Below, in pieces: positions 49,205-57,648 of a stretch of 64,000 nucleotides of DNA (positions within the stretch are counted from its first letter, which is position 1; each line of letters begins with the position of its first letter). Origin of the DNA: Bacillus_BD sp963765265 (GTDB taxonomy: Bacteria; Bacillota; Bacilli; Bacillales; Cytobacillaceae); the NCBI GenBank assembly GCA_963765265.1, contig CAVXVN010000006.1, positions 248,001 to 312,000 on the forward strand, written 5' to 3'. The notes beneath the pieces were generated by a model. The model did not search any database and had not been told where the DNA came from. It was given only the letters and a program-made list of their open reading frames with translations. The position numbers and the translations under genes were made by a program.

Positions 49205-49327
49205 AATAGTAGTAAGAATCCATCATCCTCTAATGAATAAATACGATTCTATTATGATTTTTATTCTTTTAAACTCCATACAACGGACATATTACTTTCT
49301 TATATTGATTTAAAAGGGGGAATTATA

Positions 49328-49804
49328 ATGGCAATAGAAATCACAAAACTAAAAGTAAATTATAAAACACTAGAAGAGTTCAAGAAATTTAAAGAATATG
49401 GTATTCAAGAACTCTCAATGAGCGAAGACCTAGAAGCAAATATTATAGAGGATGACAGCGAATCACCATTTTACGGCATTTACTTTACTGATAAGCTTGT
49501 CGCCAGAATGAGTATGTACCAAGTAAACGGCAAATTTAATCGTTATTTTGAGCCACCCCTAAATTATTTAGAAATTTGGAAGTTAGAGGTATTACCAGAC
49601 TATCAAGGAAAAGGTTTTGGATCTTCACTTGTCAATTTTGCAAAGGAAATGGGTATGCCAATCAAAGCAAATCCTCGTGTAAAATCAAGAAGTTTTTGGG
49701 AAAAAATGGGCTTTCACTCAGTCAACTATGAAATGGAGCGCGACTTAGGTGAAAATCCACTTATTTGGTTACCAGAAAACATTCAAATAAAAGAAATATC
49801 CTAA
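49328..49804 (+). CDS. ylbP: GNAT-family N-acetyltransferase YlbP
   Basis: A 158-residue GNAT protein. The acetyl-CoA loop is WKLEVLPDYQGKGFGSSLVNFA (about residues 88-109; Q/RxxGxG/A motif as YQGKGFG), followed by FWEKMGFHSVN. The substrate is unknown. AAAGGGGG precedes the ATG. It is rightward, convergent with rsfA, and shares a terminator with it; position matches ylbP of B. subtilis. Confidence 0.9.
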   Translation: MAIEITKLKVNYKTLEEFKKFKEYGIQELSMSEDLEANIIEDDSESPFYGIYFTDKLVARMSMYQVNGKFNRYFEPPLNYLEIWKLEVLPDYQGKGFGSSLVNFAKEMGMPIKANPRVKSRSFWEKMGFHSVNYEMERDLGENPLIWLPENIQIKEIS

Positions 49805-49818
49805 AGTAAATACCATTA

Positions 49819-49858
49819 AAAAAACAAGCAGACAAGACCATTGTCCGCTTGTTTTTTA
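49819..49858. terminator. Bidirectional terminator between ylbP and rsfA
   Basis: ACAAGCAGACAA and TTGTCCGCTTGT pair with one mismatch, flanked by AAAA and TTTTTT. Confidence 0.88.
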
Positions 49859-50506
49859 TTTATCAAGCTTCTCCAAGTTTCCATTTTTATCCATTTGAAA
49901 TCTCGTTTTCTGCGCAAACTCTTCTTCCTTTAAAACAACCATTTTTCGAGCTCTTTCCATAATTTCTATTAACGCCTTATAATCATGCTCCATTGCGTAC
50001 AAATCCTTTGCTAGTCTATTTTTTTCATTGTAGATATGTTCTAATTGTTGTTCTAGACTTTTTACCTTTTCTTCATATAAAGAAAGATTTTCTTGATAAT
50101 CTGAAGATTCTATTGCGCGAATATATAGTTTGTTCAAATAGGATATGATATCTTCAAAAATGAATTCTGTTGAATCCGCTTTTACAACTTGAGATGATTT
50201 ATTCTCTATTTTATCTTTATGTTCAAAGGTGGATTCTACTGTGTTTCCAATGGTTTCTATTTCTCCGTCAGGATTTTTCTTTACTGCTTTTCGCTGTTTT
50301 TTTGCCACTTCAATTCCAGATTTATACTGTTTTCTTATAGATGAATTCCAACGAAATCCGCAAGCAGCAGCTGTTCTGGACAACCTTTTACCAACTTCTT
50401 CAAATGCTTGAAGTTGTGTACCACCCTCACGAATATGACGAAGCACAACCTCAGCAAGAAGTAAATCTTCATCTTGTGTCCATGCATCCTGACGAGTTAT
50501 TGACAT
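49856..50506 (-). CDS. RsfA-family prespore transcription factor (YlbO/GerR-like)
   Basis: A DNA-binding regulator of sporulation genes. The N-terminal Myb/SANT-like domain (RQDAWTQDEDLLLAEVVLRHI, LSRTAAACGFRWNSSIRKQY, residues 5-63) is followed by a basic linker and a long coiled coil (about residues 130-200). In B. subtilis the orthologue in this position (YlbO, GerR) is a SigE-controlled regulator of coat genes, while RsfA modulates SigF-dependent genes; the two are paralogues, and I cannot separate them by sequence alone. Confidence 0.88.
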   Translation of the reverse strand: MSITRQDAWTQDEDLLLAEVVLRHIREGGTQLQAFEEVGKRLSRTAAACGFRWNSSIRKQYKSGIEVAKKQRKAVKKNPDGEIETIGNTVESTFEHKDKIENKSSQVVKADSTEFIFEDIISYLNKLYIRAIESSDYQENLSLYEEKVKSLEQQLEHIYNEKNRLAKDLYAMEHDYKALIEIMERARKMVVLKEEEFAQKTRFQMDKNGNLEKLDK

Positions 50507-50639
50507 TAGAAAATCCCTCCTAGTCTTTTTTATTCATACATATGCTTCTACTAGAAAAGATAGACTGTATCCTATAAGAAATAACAATATTTTCCTCGTC
50601 CTTAACTATTTTTTTAATAGGACTTTCTCTAAAAAAAGG

Positions 50640-50680
50640 AAAAAGCACAAGAACAAATTGTTCTTGTGCTTTTTCCTTTA
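50640..50680 (-). terminator. Terminator of rpmF
   Basis: A 15-bp perfect stem (AAAAGCACAAGAACA with TGTTCTTGTGCTTTT) with a 3-base loop, followed on the minus strand by TTCCTTTTTTT. Confidence 0.9.
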
Positions 50681-50688
50681 ATGAAAGA

Positions 50689-50862
50689 TTAGTTATTTAC
50701 AACTTCTTTTCCTTTGTATGTTCCGCAAGCTTTACATACACGGTGAGCAAGTTTCATTTCACCACAGTTTGGGCATGCTGTCATACCAGGCACTTGTAGT
50801 TTAAAATGAGTACGACGTTTTCTTTTCGCAGTTTTAGATGTTCTTCTAAAAGGTACAGCCAT
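50689..50862 (-). CDS. rpmF: 50S ribosomal protein L32
   Basis: A 57-residue ribosomal protein. MAVPFRRTSKTAKRKRRTH is the usual N-terminus and CPNCGEMKLAHRVCKACGTYKG provides a four-cysteine zinc ribbon. Because the zinc cysteines are kept, this is the zinc-containing form. The start at 50862 has AGGAGGTGGGAATA upstream. It follows ylbN, with which it is co-transcribed in many Firmicutes. Confidence 0.98.
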   Translation of the reverse strand: MAVPFRRTSKTAKRKRRTHFKLQVPGMTACPNCGEMKLAHRVCKACGTYKGKEVVNN

Positions 50863-50946
50863 TATTCCCACCTCCTTAAAGAGTATTAAGAAATTATGAA
50901 GATTCAAGTAATCAAAGAATCAAATTACTTCTTTTAAATCTTCCGA

Positions 50947-51472
50947 TTATGTTTCAGAAGACTGATCATCTTGATCAAAAAACTTAGCAAGACCAGCAAG
51001 TCGAGGATCAATCTTATCTTTCTTATCCTGATCATGTATCACTTCCCAATCCTTACCAGATTGAGGAGCACCTTCTTCAGTACTATCTTCACAGAAAACT
51101 TGTATCGGAACTTCAAGTAAAAGTATTTCATGAATAATCGGCATTAAGTCGATTACATCACCATTTACTTGATGAACTTCCTCTTCGCTTTCATAATCGA
51201 TACCTTTCAGAAGGAAAGTTTCTGTTGTGTCAACATTAATGGGATAATTTACGTCAACTAACGTACGAGAACAAGGAAGAATAAGATGACCTTTAATCGT
51301 TAAATGAAAAGTCACTTTTGCTGAATCAATATCAGCCTTACCTGTAATATGCATCGGTGAAACCTGTCTGAATCGTTGGATCGATCTTCATAATTTCATC
51401 CGCATTTACCATTTCATCTATCGGAAATTCCTTGCTTCGATATTTTTGTAACTGACTTAATGTCCATTTCAT
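50947..51472 (-). CDS. ylbN: YlbN, DUF177/YceD-family protein (frame break near 5' end)
   Basis: YceD family, acidic, always paired with rpmF; in bacteria and plants it has been linked to 23S rRNA accumulation. The longest open frame begins at MHITGKADID, but the family N-terminus is in the next frame from the ATG at 51472 (MKWTLSQLQKYRSKEFPIDE to IDPTIQT); removing one base of the GG or TTT at about 51359-51364 joins it to VSPMHITGKAD. The C-terminal DPRLAGLAKFFD is typical. Repaired length is 174 residues. Confidence 0.9.
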
Positions 51473-51698
51473 ACTGAATCACTCCAAGGCAACAAAAATA
51501 ATTATAGCTCTAACTAATTATTTGTCAATATTTTTTCTTTACACATCAAACGGTCATTCTTAAGCTTTTAAATGATTCATTTATAATGGTACTCTTAGTA
51601 TTCTATCCAATTTCAAGTTGTTTGCAAGCCCTATTTTGATTAAAATAATAAAAATGACTAAAATGACCTTATTACGTTCGTTTAAAGGAGTTTGATTT

Positions 51699-52917
51699 AT
51701 GAAAGCAGTCGGAGTAATTGTTGAATACAATCCCTTCCATTATGGTCATGCTTACCATATAAAAAAAGCTAAAGAAATCACAGGTGCTGAAGTCGTCATC
51801 GCTGCTATGAGTGGAAATTTTTTACAAAGAGGTGAGCCCGCTCTCGTTTCAAAATGGGTAAGAACAGAAATGGCTTTAAAAGGTGGAGTTGATCTTGTTT
51901 TTGAACTTCCCTATACTTTTGCTGTCCAAAAAGCAGATACATTTGCAAAAGGGGCTGTATCATTACTAGATTTAGCTGGTTGTGATGCCATTTGTTTTGG
52001 CAGTGAATCTGGAAATATTGATGATTTTTACCATACCTATGATTTCCTAGAAAAGCATCAGCAAAGCTATGATCAGGCTATTCGTATCTTTCTTGATCAG
52101 GGTAATAGTTATCCTAAGGCCTTGTCACTTGCCTTTCAAAGTCTGAATCCAACTGAAAACATCATTGACTTAGCCTTGCCAAATAACATTCTCGGATTTC
52201 AATATGTCAGCGCTGCTCAAAAACAACAACTCAAAACAAAAATGGTAACCATCCCGAGAAAAAGTGCCAACTATCATGATGAGCATTTTTCTACTGCACC
52301 CATTGCAAGTGCAACAAGCATCCGAAAAGCACTATTTTCTACTTGATCAACCCATTTCAAGTATTCAATCATATGTACCTGAAAGTACCTATGAGCTATT
52401 GTTGCATTATAAAAAAACTAATGGCTGTTTTCACGATTGGAATATGTATTGGCCCTACATAAAGTTTAGCCTTTTACAAACTAGTGCAGAAGAACTTAGG
52501 GGAATTCTATGAAGTTGAGGAGGGATTAGAAAATCGTCTGCATTCTCTTGCCATTAAATGTGAATCCTTCACACAATTTATGAACGAATTAAAAACAAAA
52601 CGATATACATGGACTCGCCTTCAACGCATCCTTACGCATATTCTTACCCATACGAAAAAGAAAGAAATGTGTTAACAGTGGATAAGGTGTCCTATTTGCG
52701 TTTGCTTGGGATGACTGAATTGGGACGCACCTATTTAAATCGTTTAAAAAAAGATTGCCCGATCCCTATCATCTCTAAACGATCTTCTTTTAGTCATCCA
52801 CAAATCACCATCGATACAAAAGCAGCAAGGATCTATGCAATCGGTTTATCCGACCCGTTCAAACAAAAAGCGATTGACTTAGAATATACCCAGCAGCCCA
52901 TTTATGTAAGAAACTAA
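51699..52917 (+). CDS. tmcAL: tRNA(Met) cytidine acetate ligase TmcAL (YlbM; three frame breaks)
   Basis: Makes ac4C34 in elongator tRNA-Met using acetate and ATP. N-terminal nucleotidyltransferase-like GVIVEYNPFHYGHAYHIKKA (HxGH) and FGSESGNIDDF, then ISKRSSF and the C-terminal helical part. Extra bases break the frame at about 52343-52348 (SIRKALFST/DQPISSI) and 52497-52502 (AEEL/GEFYEVEEGLE). A third break at about 52668-52673 (KKEM/LTVDKVSYLRLLGM) needs one more base, not one fewer. After repair the protein is about 400 residues, normal. It is rightward, opposite to its neighbours. Confidence 0.92.
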
Positions 52918-52950
52918 AATGATATTTCAATCAATTATATATAAGCGCTG

Positions 52951-52986
52951 AAAAAATAAGCGACCTAATATGGTCGCTTATTTTTT
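52951..52986. terminator. Bidirectional terminator between tmcAL and ylbL
   Basis: AAAAAATAAGCGACC and GGTCGCTTATTTTTT pair across a 6-base loop; the ylbL stop codon lies in the stem. Confidence 0.9.
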
Positions 52987-54007
52987 CATTTCAAGCTTTT
53001 CCAGATAGTCTATAGCTTCATCAAATGTATTTATAGGAACAATCTTCATTTTGGAATGAATATCCTTTGCAGTCACAATCGCATTCTGATAATTTGAATC
53101 CTTTTCACCATTTCCATTCGGAGCAAAAAATATTTCTGCTCCCGCTTTATCTGCAGCAACCACTTTCTGCTCAATTCCACCTATTTTCCCTACTGTACCA
53201 TCTGAAGAAATGGTACCCGTTCCTGCAATTTTATAACCACTCGTTAGATCTTCTTTTGTTAACTGATTATATATTTCGAGGGAAAACATAAATCCAGCAG
53301 AAGGACCTCCTATTTCATCACTATGAACCGTTACTTCCGGATGAACAATTAAGTTCCTTGTCATCGACTAGGCCAATACCTATTCCCACTTTCCCTTGAT
53401 TTTCTTCTTGTTTAAATTCTGCTACCGTCACACGAACTTCATTTTCCAGGTTATTCCGATCATATTTAAGGACAACACTATCTCCAACTTTTAACCTGCT
53501 AACATAGTTCATAAACTGTGTAGAAGAAGTAAATTCAATTCCATCCACCTTAAATATACGATCAGCAGGCTGTAATTTCCCTTCTGCTGGCATACCAGGT
53601 ACAACATTTAAAACATAAACACCTTTATATCGAACATTCACTGGAATATTTGCTTTCTTATAGGCTACTTCAATGGCCGTCCATTTTGATGAATCCATTA
53701 AATATAACTGACGAACATTATATTCTTCGTCTGTCTCATCTTCTCCTTTAATTTCATTCAATGTATAAATATCCTGATATTTACTTATTTTCGCCATTAA
53801 ATAAGAGTAAATATTAGCTCTTCCCATTCTGACAGTTGTCAGCATAAAACTTCCCTTTTCGTCATATCCGTCTTCAACTTCAACGATTGGCTCAAGTTCC
53901 TTTGCCATTCCCGGTTTTGATACATAATAGGGTAAATAATAAAAAGTAGTACCCAGTAGAATAACAGCAATCAATAAAGTAATCCTAATTAACTTTTTGC
54001 GACTCAT
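52978..54007 (-). CDS. ylbL: YlbL, PDZ and Lon-type (S16) serine protease, membrane-anchored (one frame break)
   Basis: N-terminal transmembrane segment (LIRITLLIAVILLGTTFYYLPYY), a PDZ domain (about residues 115-195; GVYVLNVVPGMPAEGKLQPAD) and a Lon-like domain with the catalytic serine in IGGPSAGFMFSLEIY and lysine in GGIEQKVVAADKAG. The frame breaks at about 53352-53358; removing one T of CTTAA joins VDDKEL to IVHPEVTVHSDE. Repaired length is 342 residues. In B. subtilis YlbL and CtpA degrade the checkpoint division inhibitor YneA. It overlaps ylbK by 4 nt. Confidence 0.92.
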
Positions 54008-54795
54008 TCCTTATGAAGCTCCTTCCACTGGTCAATAACTTGCCTTATTTGATTAATCTGTTTTCTTGCTTCTTCTTCACCAATCCAAATCATCTCTTCA
54101 ATATTTGTGAAAGCTCGTGAACTGAACATTTCAACAGGCGGACGTATCATCACATCTGAAGCAATCTGACGATTTTCCACTAATTCCATTTGCATAATAT
54201 CAATACTTTGCATGATCACATCATAAATAGAAGTAATTTCAGCATTCGTTTTTACTCGTGAAACATCAACAGCAATGACAATATCTGCACCCATCTTTTT
54301 CACTACCGATACTGGAACTCGATCAACAACACCACCATCAACAAGAAGTCGACCATTTAGTTTTTCAGGAACAAATATTCCTGGAATGGAAATACTTGCT
54401 CGAACAGCATCATCAATCGGACCTTCTGTAAAAACAACCTTTTCGCCTGACATTAAATCCGTAGCAACCACCGCCACTGGAATCATTAACTCTTCTAATT
54501 TTTTCCCTTTAGTAAAAACACGAATAAATTCCTTCACTCTTTTTCCAGTAATAAACCCCATTTTTGGCACGGTAAAATCTAAATAATATTTTCTTTTAAA
54601 TGCTGTCGATATTTTATAAAGTCTATTCATATCATGACCAGCTGCATAAAAGCAAGCAACCAATGATCCCATACTGCTTCCAGCAATTAAATCAATCGGA
54701 ATTCCTTCTTCTCTCAATACTTTTATTACACCTAAATGGGCAAAACCACGTGCCCCTCCAGAACCAAGTGCCAAACCAATTTTGGGACATCCCAC
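54004..54795 (-). CDS. ylbK: Patatin-like phospholipase family protein YlbK
   Basis: Patatin/RssA-type serine hydrolase. Oxyanion loop LGSGGARGFAHLG (residues 10-22), nucleophile elbow GSSMG and catalytic aspartate DGG in LLVDGGVVDRVP are all present, so it should be active. 263 residues with no transmembrane segment. Substrate unknown. Its stop overlaps the ylbL start as ATGA, so the two are translated together. Confidence 0.9.
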   Translation of the reverse strand: MGCPKIGLALGSGGARGFAHLGVIKVLREEGIPIDLIAGSSMGSLVACFYAAGHDMNRLYKISTAFKRKYYLDFTVPKMGFITGKRVKEFIRVFTKGKKLEELMIPVAVVATDLMSGEKVVFTEGPIDDAVRASISIPGIFVPEKLNGRLLVDGGVVDRVPVSVVKKMGADIVIAVDVSRVKTNAEITSIYDVIMQSIDIMQMELVENRQIASDVMIRPPVEMFSSRAFTNIEEMIWIGEEEARKQINQIRQVIDQWKELHKE

Positions 54796-55013
54796 ATTAA
54801 TAACCTCCTTTTCACTAAATGCGGAAGCGGCTTGATTATGGATGAAATCGATTCACCATACTCCATTAATCTTATGGTCTATTTTTACAATCTATGAGTA
54901 TATTGATTTATATAAGGACAAGTTTGTATGTAGACTGATTCTTTATTCTTACGATATTTTAACATTGTTTGAATCCGTATGGACAGTTCGTTCATCTTTA
55001 GGGAGGATCGCAT

Positions 55014-56235
55014 GTGCTTCGTTCCAAATTAAAAACCATTCTATTGGCTTTATTAGTATCAATCATGGCGCTATCGCTTATTGCCTTTCCTCAAGAATCA
55101 GTCTCTGCTTCCATTCGAGGATTAGATATGTGGCTCGAAATTGTATTCCCATCACTCTTGCCTTTTTTTATTGTATCTGAAATGTTAATTGGATTTGGGG
55201 TTGTAAAATTTATTGGTATTCTATTAGAACCATTAATGAGACCATTATTTCGTGTACCAGGTGTGGGTGGTTTTGCATGGGCAATGGGAATGGCTTCGGG
55301 TTACCCTGCTGGAGCCAAAATAACAGCAAGACTTAGGCAAGAAGATCAGTTAACAAAAATAGAAGCTGAGCGACTCGTTTCCTTTACGAATTCCTCTAAT
55401 CCACTCTTTATTTTTGGTGCCGTTTCAGTCGGTTTTTTTAACAACGCCAAACTAGGAATCATATTAGCCGTTGCCCATTATCTTGGTAATATTTCTGTAG
55501 GCCTCATTATGCGTTTTTATGGAAAAAAGGAACCGAAAAAAAGGGAAGTACCAACAAGATATTCAATTCGAGCAGCGTTTTCTGCTCTTCATCAAACAAG
55601 AATTCAAGACAATCGTCCAATTGGAAAAATACTTGGTGATGCTGTTATGTCTTCTGTACAAACCTTGTTAATGATAGGAGGATTTATTATCTTATTCTCT
55701 GTTGTTAACAAGGTGTTATTTCATCTTCAGATTACTGGTTTTTTCGCTAAGGCGATTGAAGTGGCTTTAACGATCTTCCAATTACCTATTGATCTAAGTA
55801 TTCCATTGATTTCAGGTTTATTTGAAATAACACTAGGTAGCACAACTGATCAGTCAAATTCAAAACGCTACCTTAATGGAACAAGCCATCATAACGAGTC
55901 TTATTCTTGGTTTTAGTGGATTTAGTGTTCAAGCACAAGTAGCTAGTATCCTTGCTCAAACAGACATCCGATTTAAACCATTTTTCTTTGCCAGAATCAT
56001 GCATAGTGTTTTTTCGGCTATGTATACCTTTTTCCTTTGGATACCTATTTACGAACGATCTTTTAGAACCGAAAAACCATCTAGTTCGGTACCTGTTAGT
56101 TTTTTAAACGAAGAAACCTATCTATCCAAAGTACTTGCTTCATTTTCAGAAATCGGTGCTATTGTGACGATTGGAATGCTAACATTATATATTGTCCTTT
56201 ATGCTAAAAGAAACGTTTTACACAAAAAAAATTAA
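55014..56235 (+). CDS. ylbJ: Sporulation integral membrane protein YlbJ (one frame break)
   Basis: A polytopic membrane protein of the SpoIIIAE/SpmA-like nucleoside-recognition family. It is required for spore cortex and heat resistance in B. subtilis under SigE control. About nine hydrophobic segments; GLDMWLEIVFPSLLPFFIVSEML, SGYPAGAKI and FTNSSNPLFIFGAVSVGFF are typical. The start is a GTG at 55014 with GGGAGG 7 bases upstream. The frame breaks at about 55836-55842; removing one base of ACAAC restores LISQIQNATLMEQAIITSL. Repaired length is 406. Confidence 0.92.
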
Positions 56236-56265
56236 AAGACGAGCATGTGTGCTCGTCTTTTCTTC
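56233..56265. terminator. Bidirectional terminator between ylbJ and coaD
   Basis: AAAAGACGAGCA and TGCTCGTCTTTT flank a 4-base loop. Confidence 0.9.
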
Positions 56266-56281
56266 CCAGTTAAACCTTTTC

Positions 56282-56770
56282 TTATTCTTTCAATTTATAT
56301 TTTTCCCTTAAAGCATTCTCAACTACAGGCGGCACTAGCTTAGATATATCCGCACCATATTGTGCCACTTCCTTAACAATACTCGAACTTAAGAAGGAAT
56401 ATACATTTTTTGTCATAATAAAAAACGTTTCAAGTTCATCATTTAATAGTCTATTCATATGAGTGATTTGCATTTCATACTCAAAATCGGAAACCGCTCT
56501 TAATCCTCTTATGTTCGCAATAGCGCCTACCTGTTTTGCATAATCAACTGTGAGCCCACTATACGAATCAGCTTCCACATTAGGGATACCCTTTGTCACT
56601 TCTTTAATCAAATTCACTCTTTCTTCAACTGAAAACAATGGATGTTTGGATTCATTATTTAATACAACAATATATAGTTTGTCAAAAACCCGAGAACCCC
56701 TCGTAATAATATCTAAATGACCATATGTAATCGGATCAAACGTCCCCGGACAAATTGCTATTCTTTCCAT
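56282..56770 (-). CDS. coaD: Phosphopantetheine adenylyltransferase
   Basis: Transfers AMP to 4'-phosphopantetheine, the fourth step from pantothenate to coenzyme A. Nucleotidyltransferase motif CPGTFDPITYGHLDII (residues 8-23), GLRAVSDFEYEMQ and the C-terminal SFLSSSIVKEVA. 162 residues, complete. It follows rsmD by 9 nt in the same direction; the rsmD-coaD pair is conserved in Bacillus. Confidence 0.98.
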   Translation of the reverse strand: MERIAICPGTFDPITYGHLDIITRGSRVFDKLYIVVLNNESKHPLFSVEERVNLIKEVTKGIPNVEADSYSGLTVDYAKQVGAIANIRGLRAVSDFEYEMQITHMNRLLNDELETFFIMTKNVYSFLSSSIVKEVAQYGADISKLVPPVVENALREKYKLKE

Positions 56771-56779
56771 ATTCTCCTC

Positions 56780-57338
56780 CTATTCTTCTCCAATCAAATA
56801 AATGGAAACAGCTATGATTCCATATTTCTCATATTTCGTTTTTACAAATTTCCCAACTACTTCAGGTAAAAGGATCTCTGAACCATGTTCACAAACAATA
56901 ACACCTTCTTTATCTAGGATGTTTTGTTCGTCGAAAAATTCCAATAATTTATGTAGCTGTTGTTTTTTATATGGGGGATCAAGAAAAATATAGTCCAATA
57001 AAAGATCCCTCTTTGTAAGAGCTTTAATCGCTCTCTCAGCATCATTCCGGTAAATTTCAACTTGATCATCAAATCCACAGCTATGTATATTATCACGGAT
57101 CGTCTGTATCGCCTTACCATCTCGATCCACAAAAATCATTTTGTCCAAGCCTCTGCTCAATGCCTCAATCCCAAGCCCACCACTTCCAGCAAATAAATCT
57201 AGACCAATGCCTCCATCAAAATATGGACCGATCATATTAAACATTGCTTCTTTTACTTTATCTGTCGTTGGCCTAGTTGAATTACCCGGAACAGCCTTAA
57301 GTGCTTTACCTTTACAAGCTCCCTGAAACCACTCTCAT
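56780..57338 (-). CDS. rsmD: 16S rRNA m2G966 methyltransferase RsmD (YlbH; frame break near 5' end)
   Basis: SAM-dependent guanine-N2 methyltransferase. SAM loop GLDLFAGSGGLGIEALSRG and catalytic DPPYKK are intact. The open frame begins at an internal methionine (MFNMIGPYF). In the next frame an ATG at 57336-57338 gives MRVVSGS, and removing one T of CTTG (about 57317-57321) joins it to CKGKALKAVPGNSTRPTTDKV. Repaired length is 185 residues. Confidence 0.92.
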
Positions 57339-57460
57339 TATATCACCACAACATTTCTGTTTTCTTAATACTTTTACAATTTCTATCCTACCATATTGTA
57401 TGAAAGTAGCCAATCATAATAATTTATGAAAAAGGTTATGCAAAATTAATTTATCTAAAT

Positions 57461-57488
57461 GTATATTCAACTATAGTTTGGAAATAAT
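57461..57488 (+). promoter_or_regulatory. SigF/SigG-type promoter of csfG
   Basis: GTATA (57461-57465), 14-base spacer, GGAAATAAT (57480-57488). Spacing and -10 core match the sigG promoter in this same window. Confidence 0.75.
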
Positions 57489-57494
57489 GTAAGT

Positions 57495-57640
57495 AACAAC
57501 ATCATTCGAGGATGTTGTTGCCAACCGCGGAGAAGACTTACGTTTCCCCATAAGTTCTTCCTCCGGTTTCTCCTCTCCCTTTTCCTTCTATCCTTATTGG
57601 ATGTAGAAGGGCCCTGCAGAATATTTGCAGGGATTTTTTT
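57495..57640 (+). ncRNA. csfG: Sporulation small RNA CsfG (ylbG-ylbH intergenic RNA)
   Basis: A plus-strand RNA gene opposite to its neighbours. A 9-bp perfect hairpin (AACAACATC / GATGTTGTT, 57495-57519) is followed by an imperfect long stem (57524-57540 with 57551-57567), a strongly pyrimidine-rich stretch (about 57555-57590) and an intrinsic terminator (CCCTGCA / TGCAGGG, 57612-57632, then seven T). A forespore-type promoter lies at the right distance upstream. In B. subtilis the conserved, SigF/SigG-controlled RNA CsfG lies between ylbG and ylbH, the same place. The Rfam ylbH leader element was described from this intergenic region too. The call rests on position, promoter and structure; target genes are unknown. 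Confidence 0.82.
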
Positions 57641-57648
57641 GTCCAACC

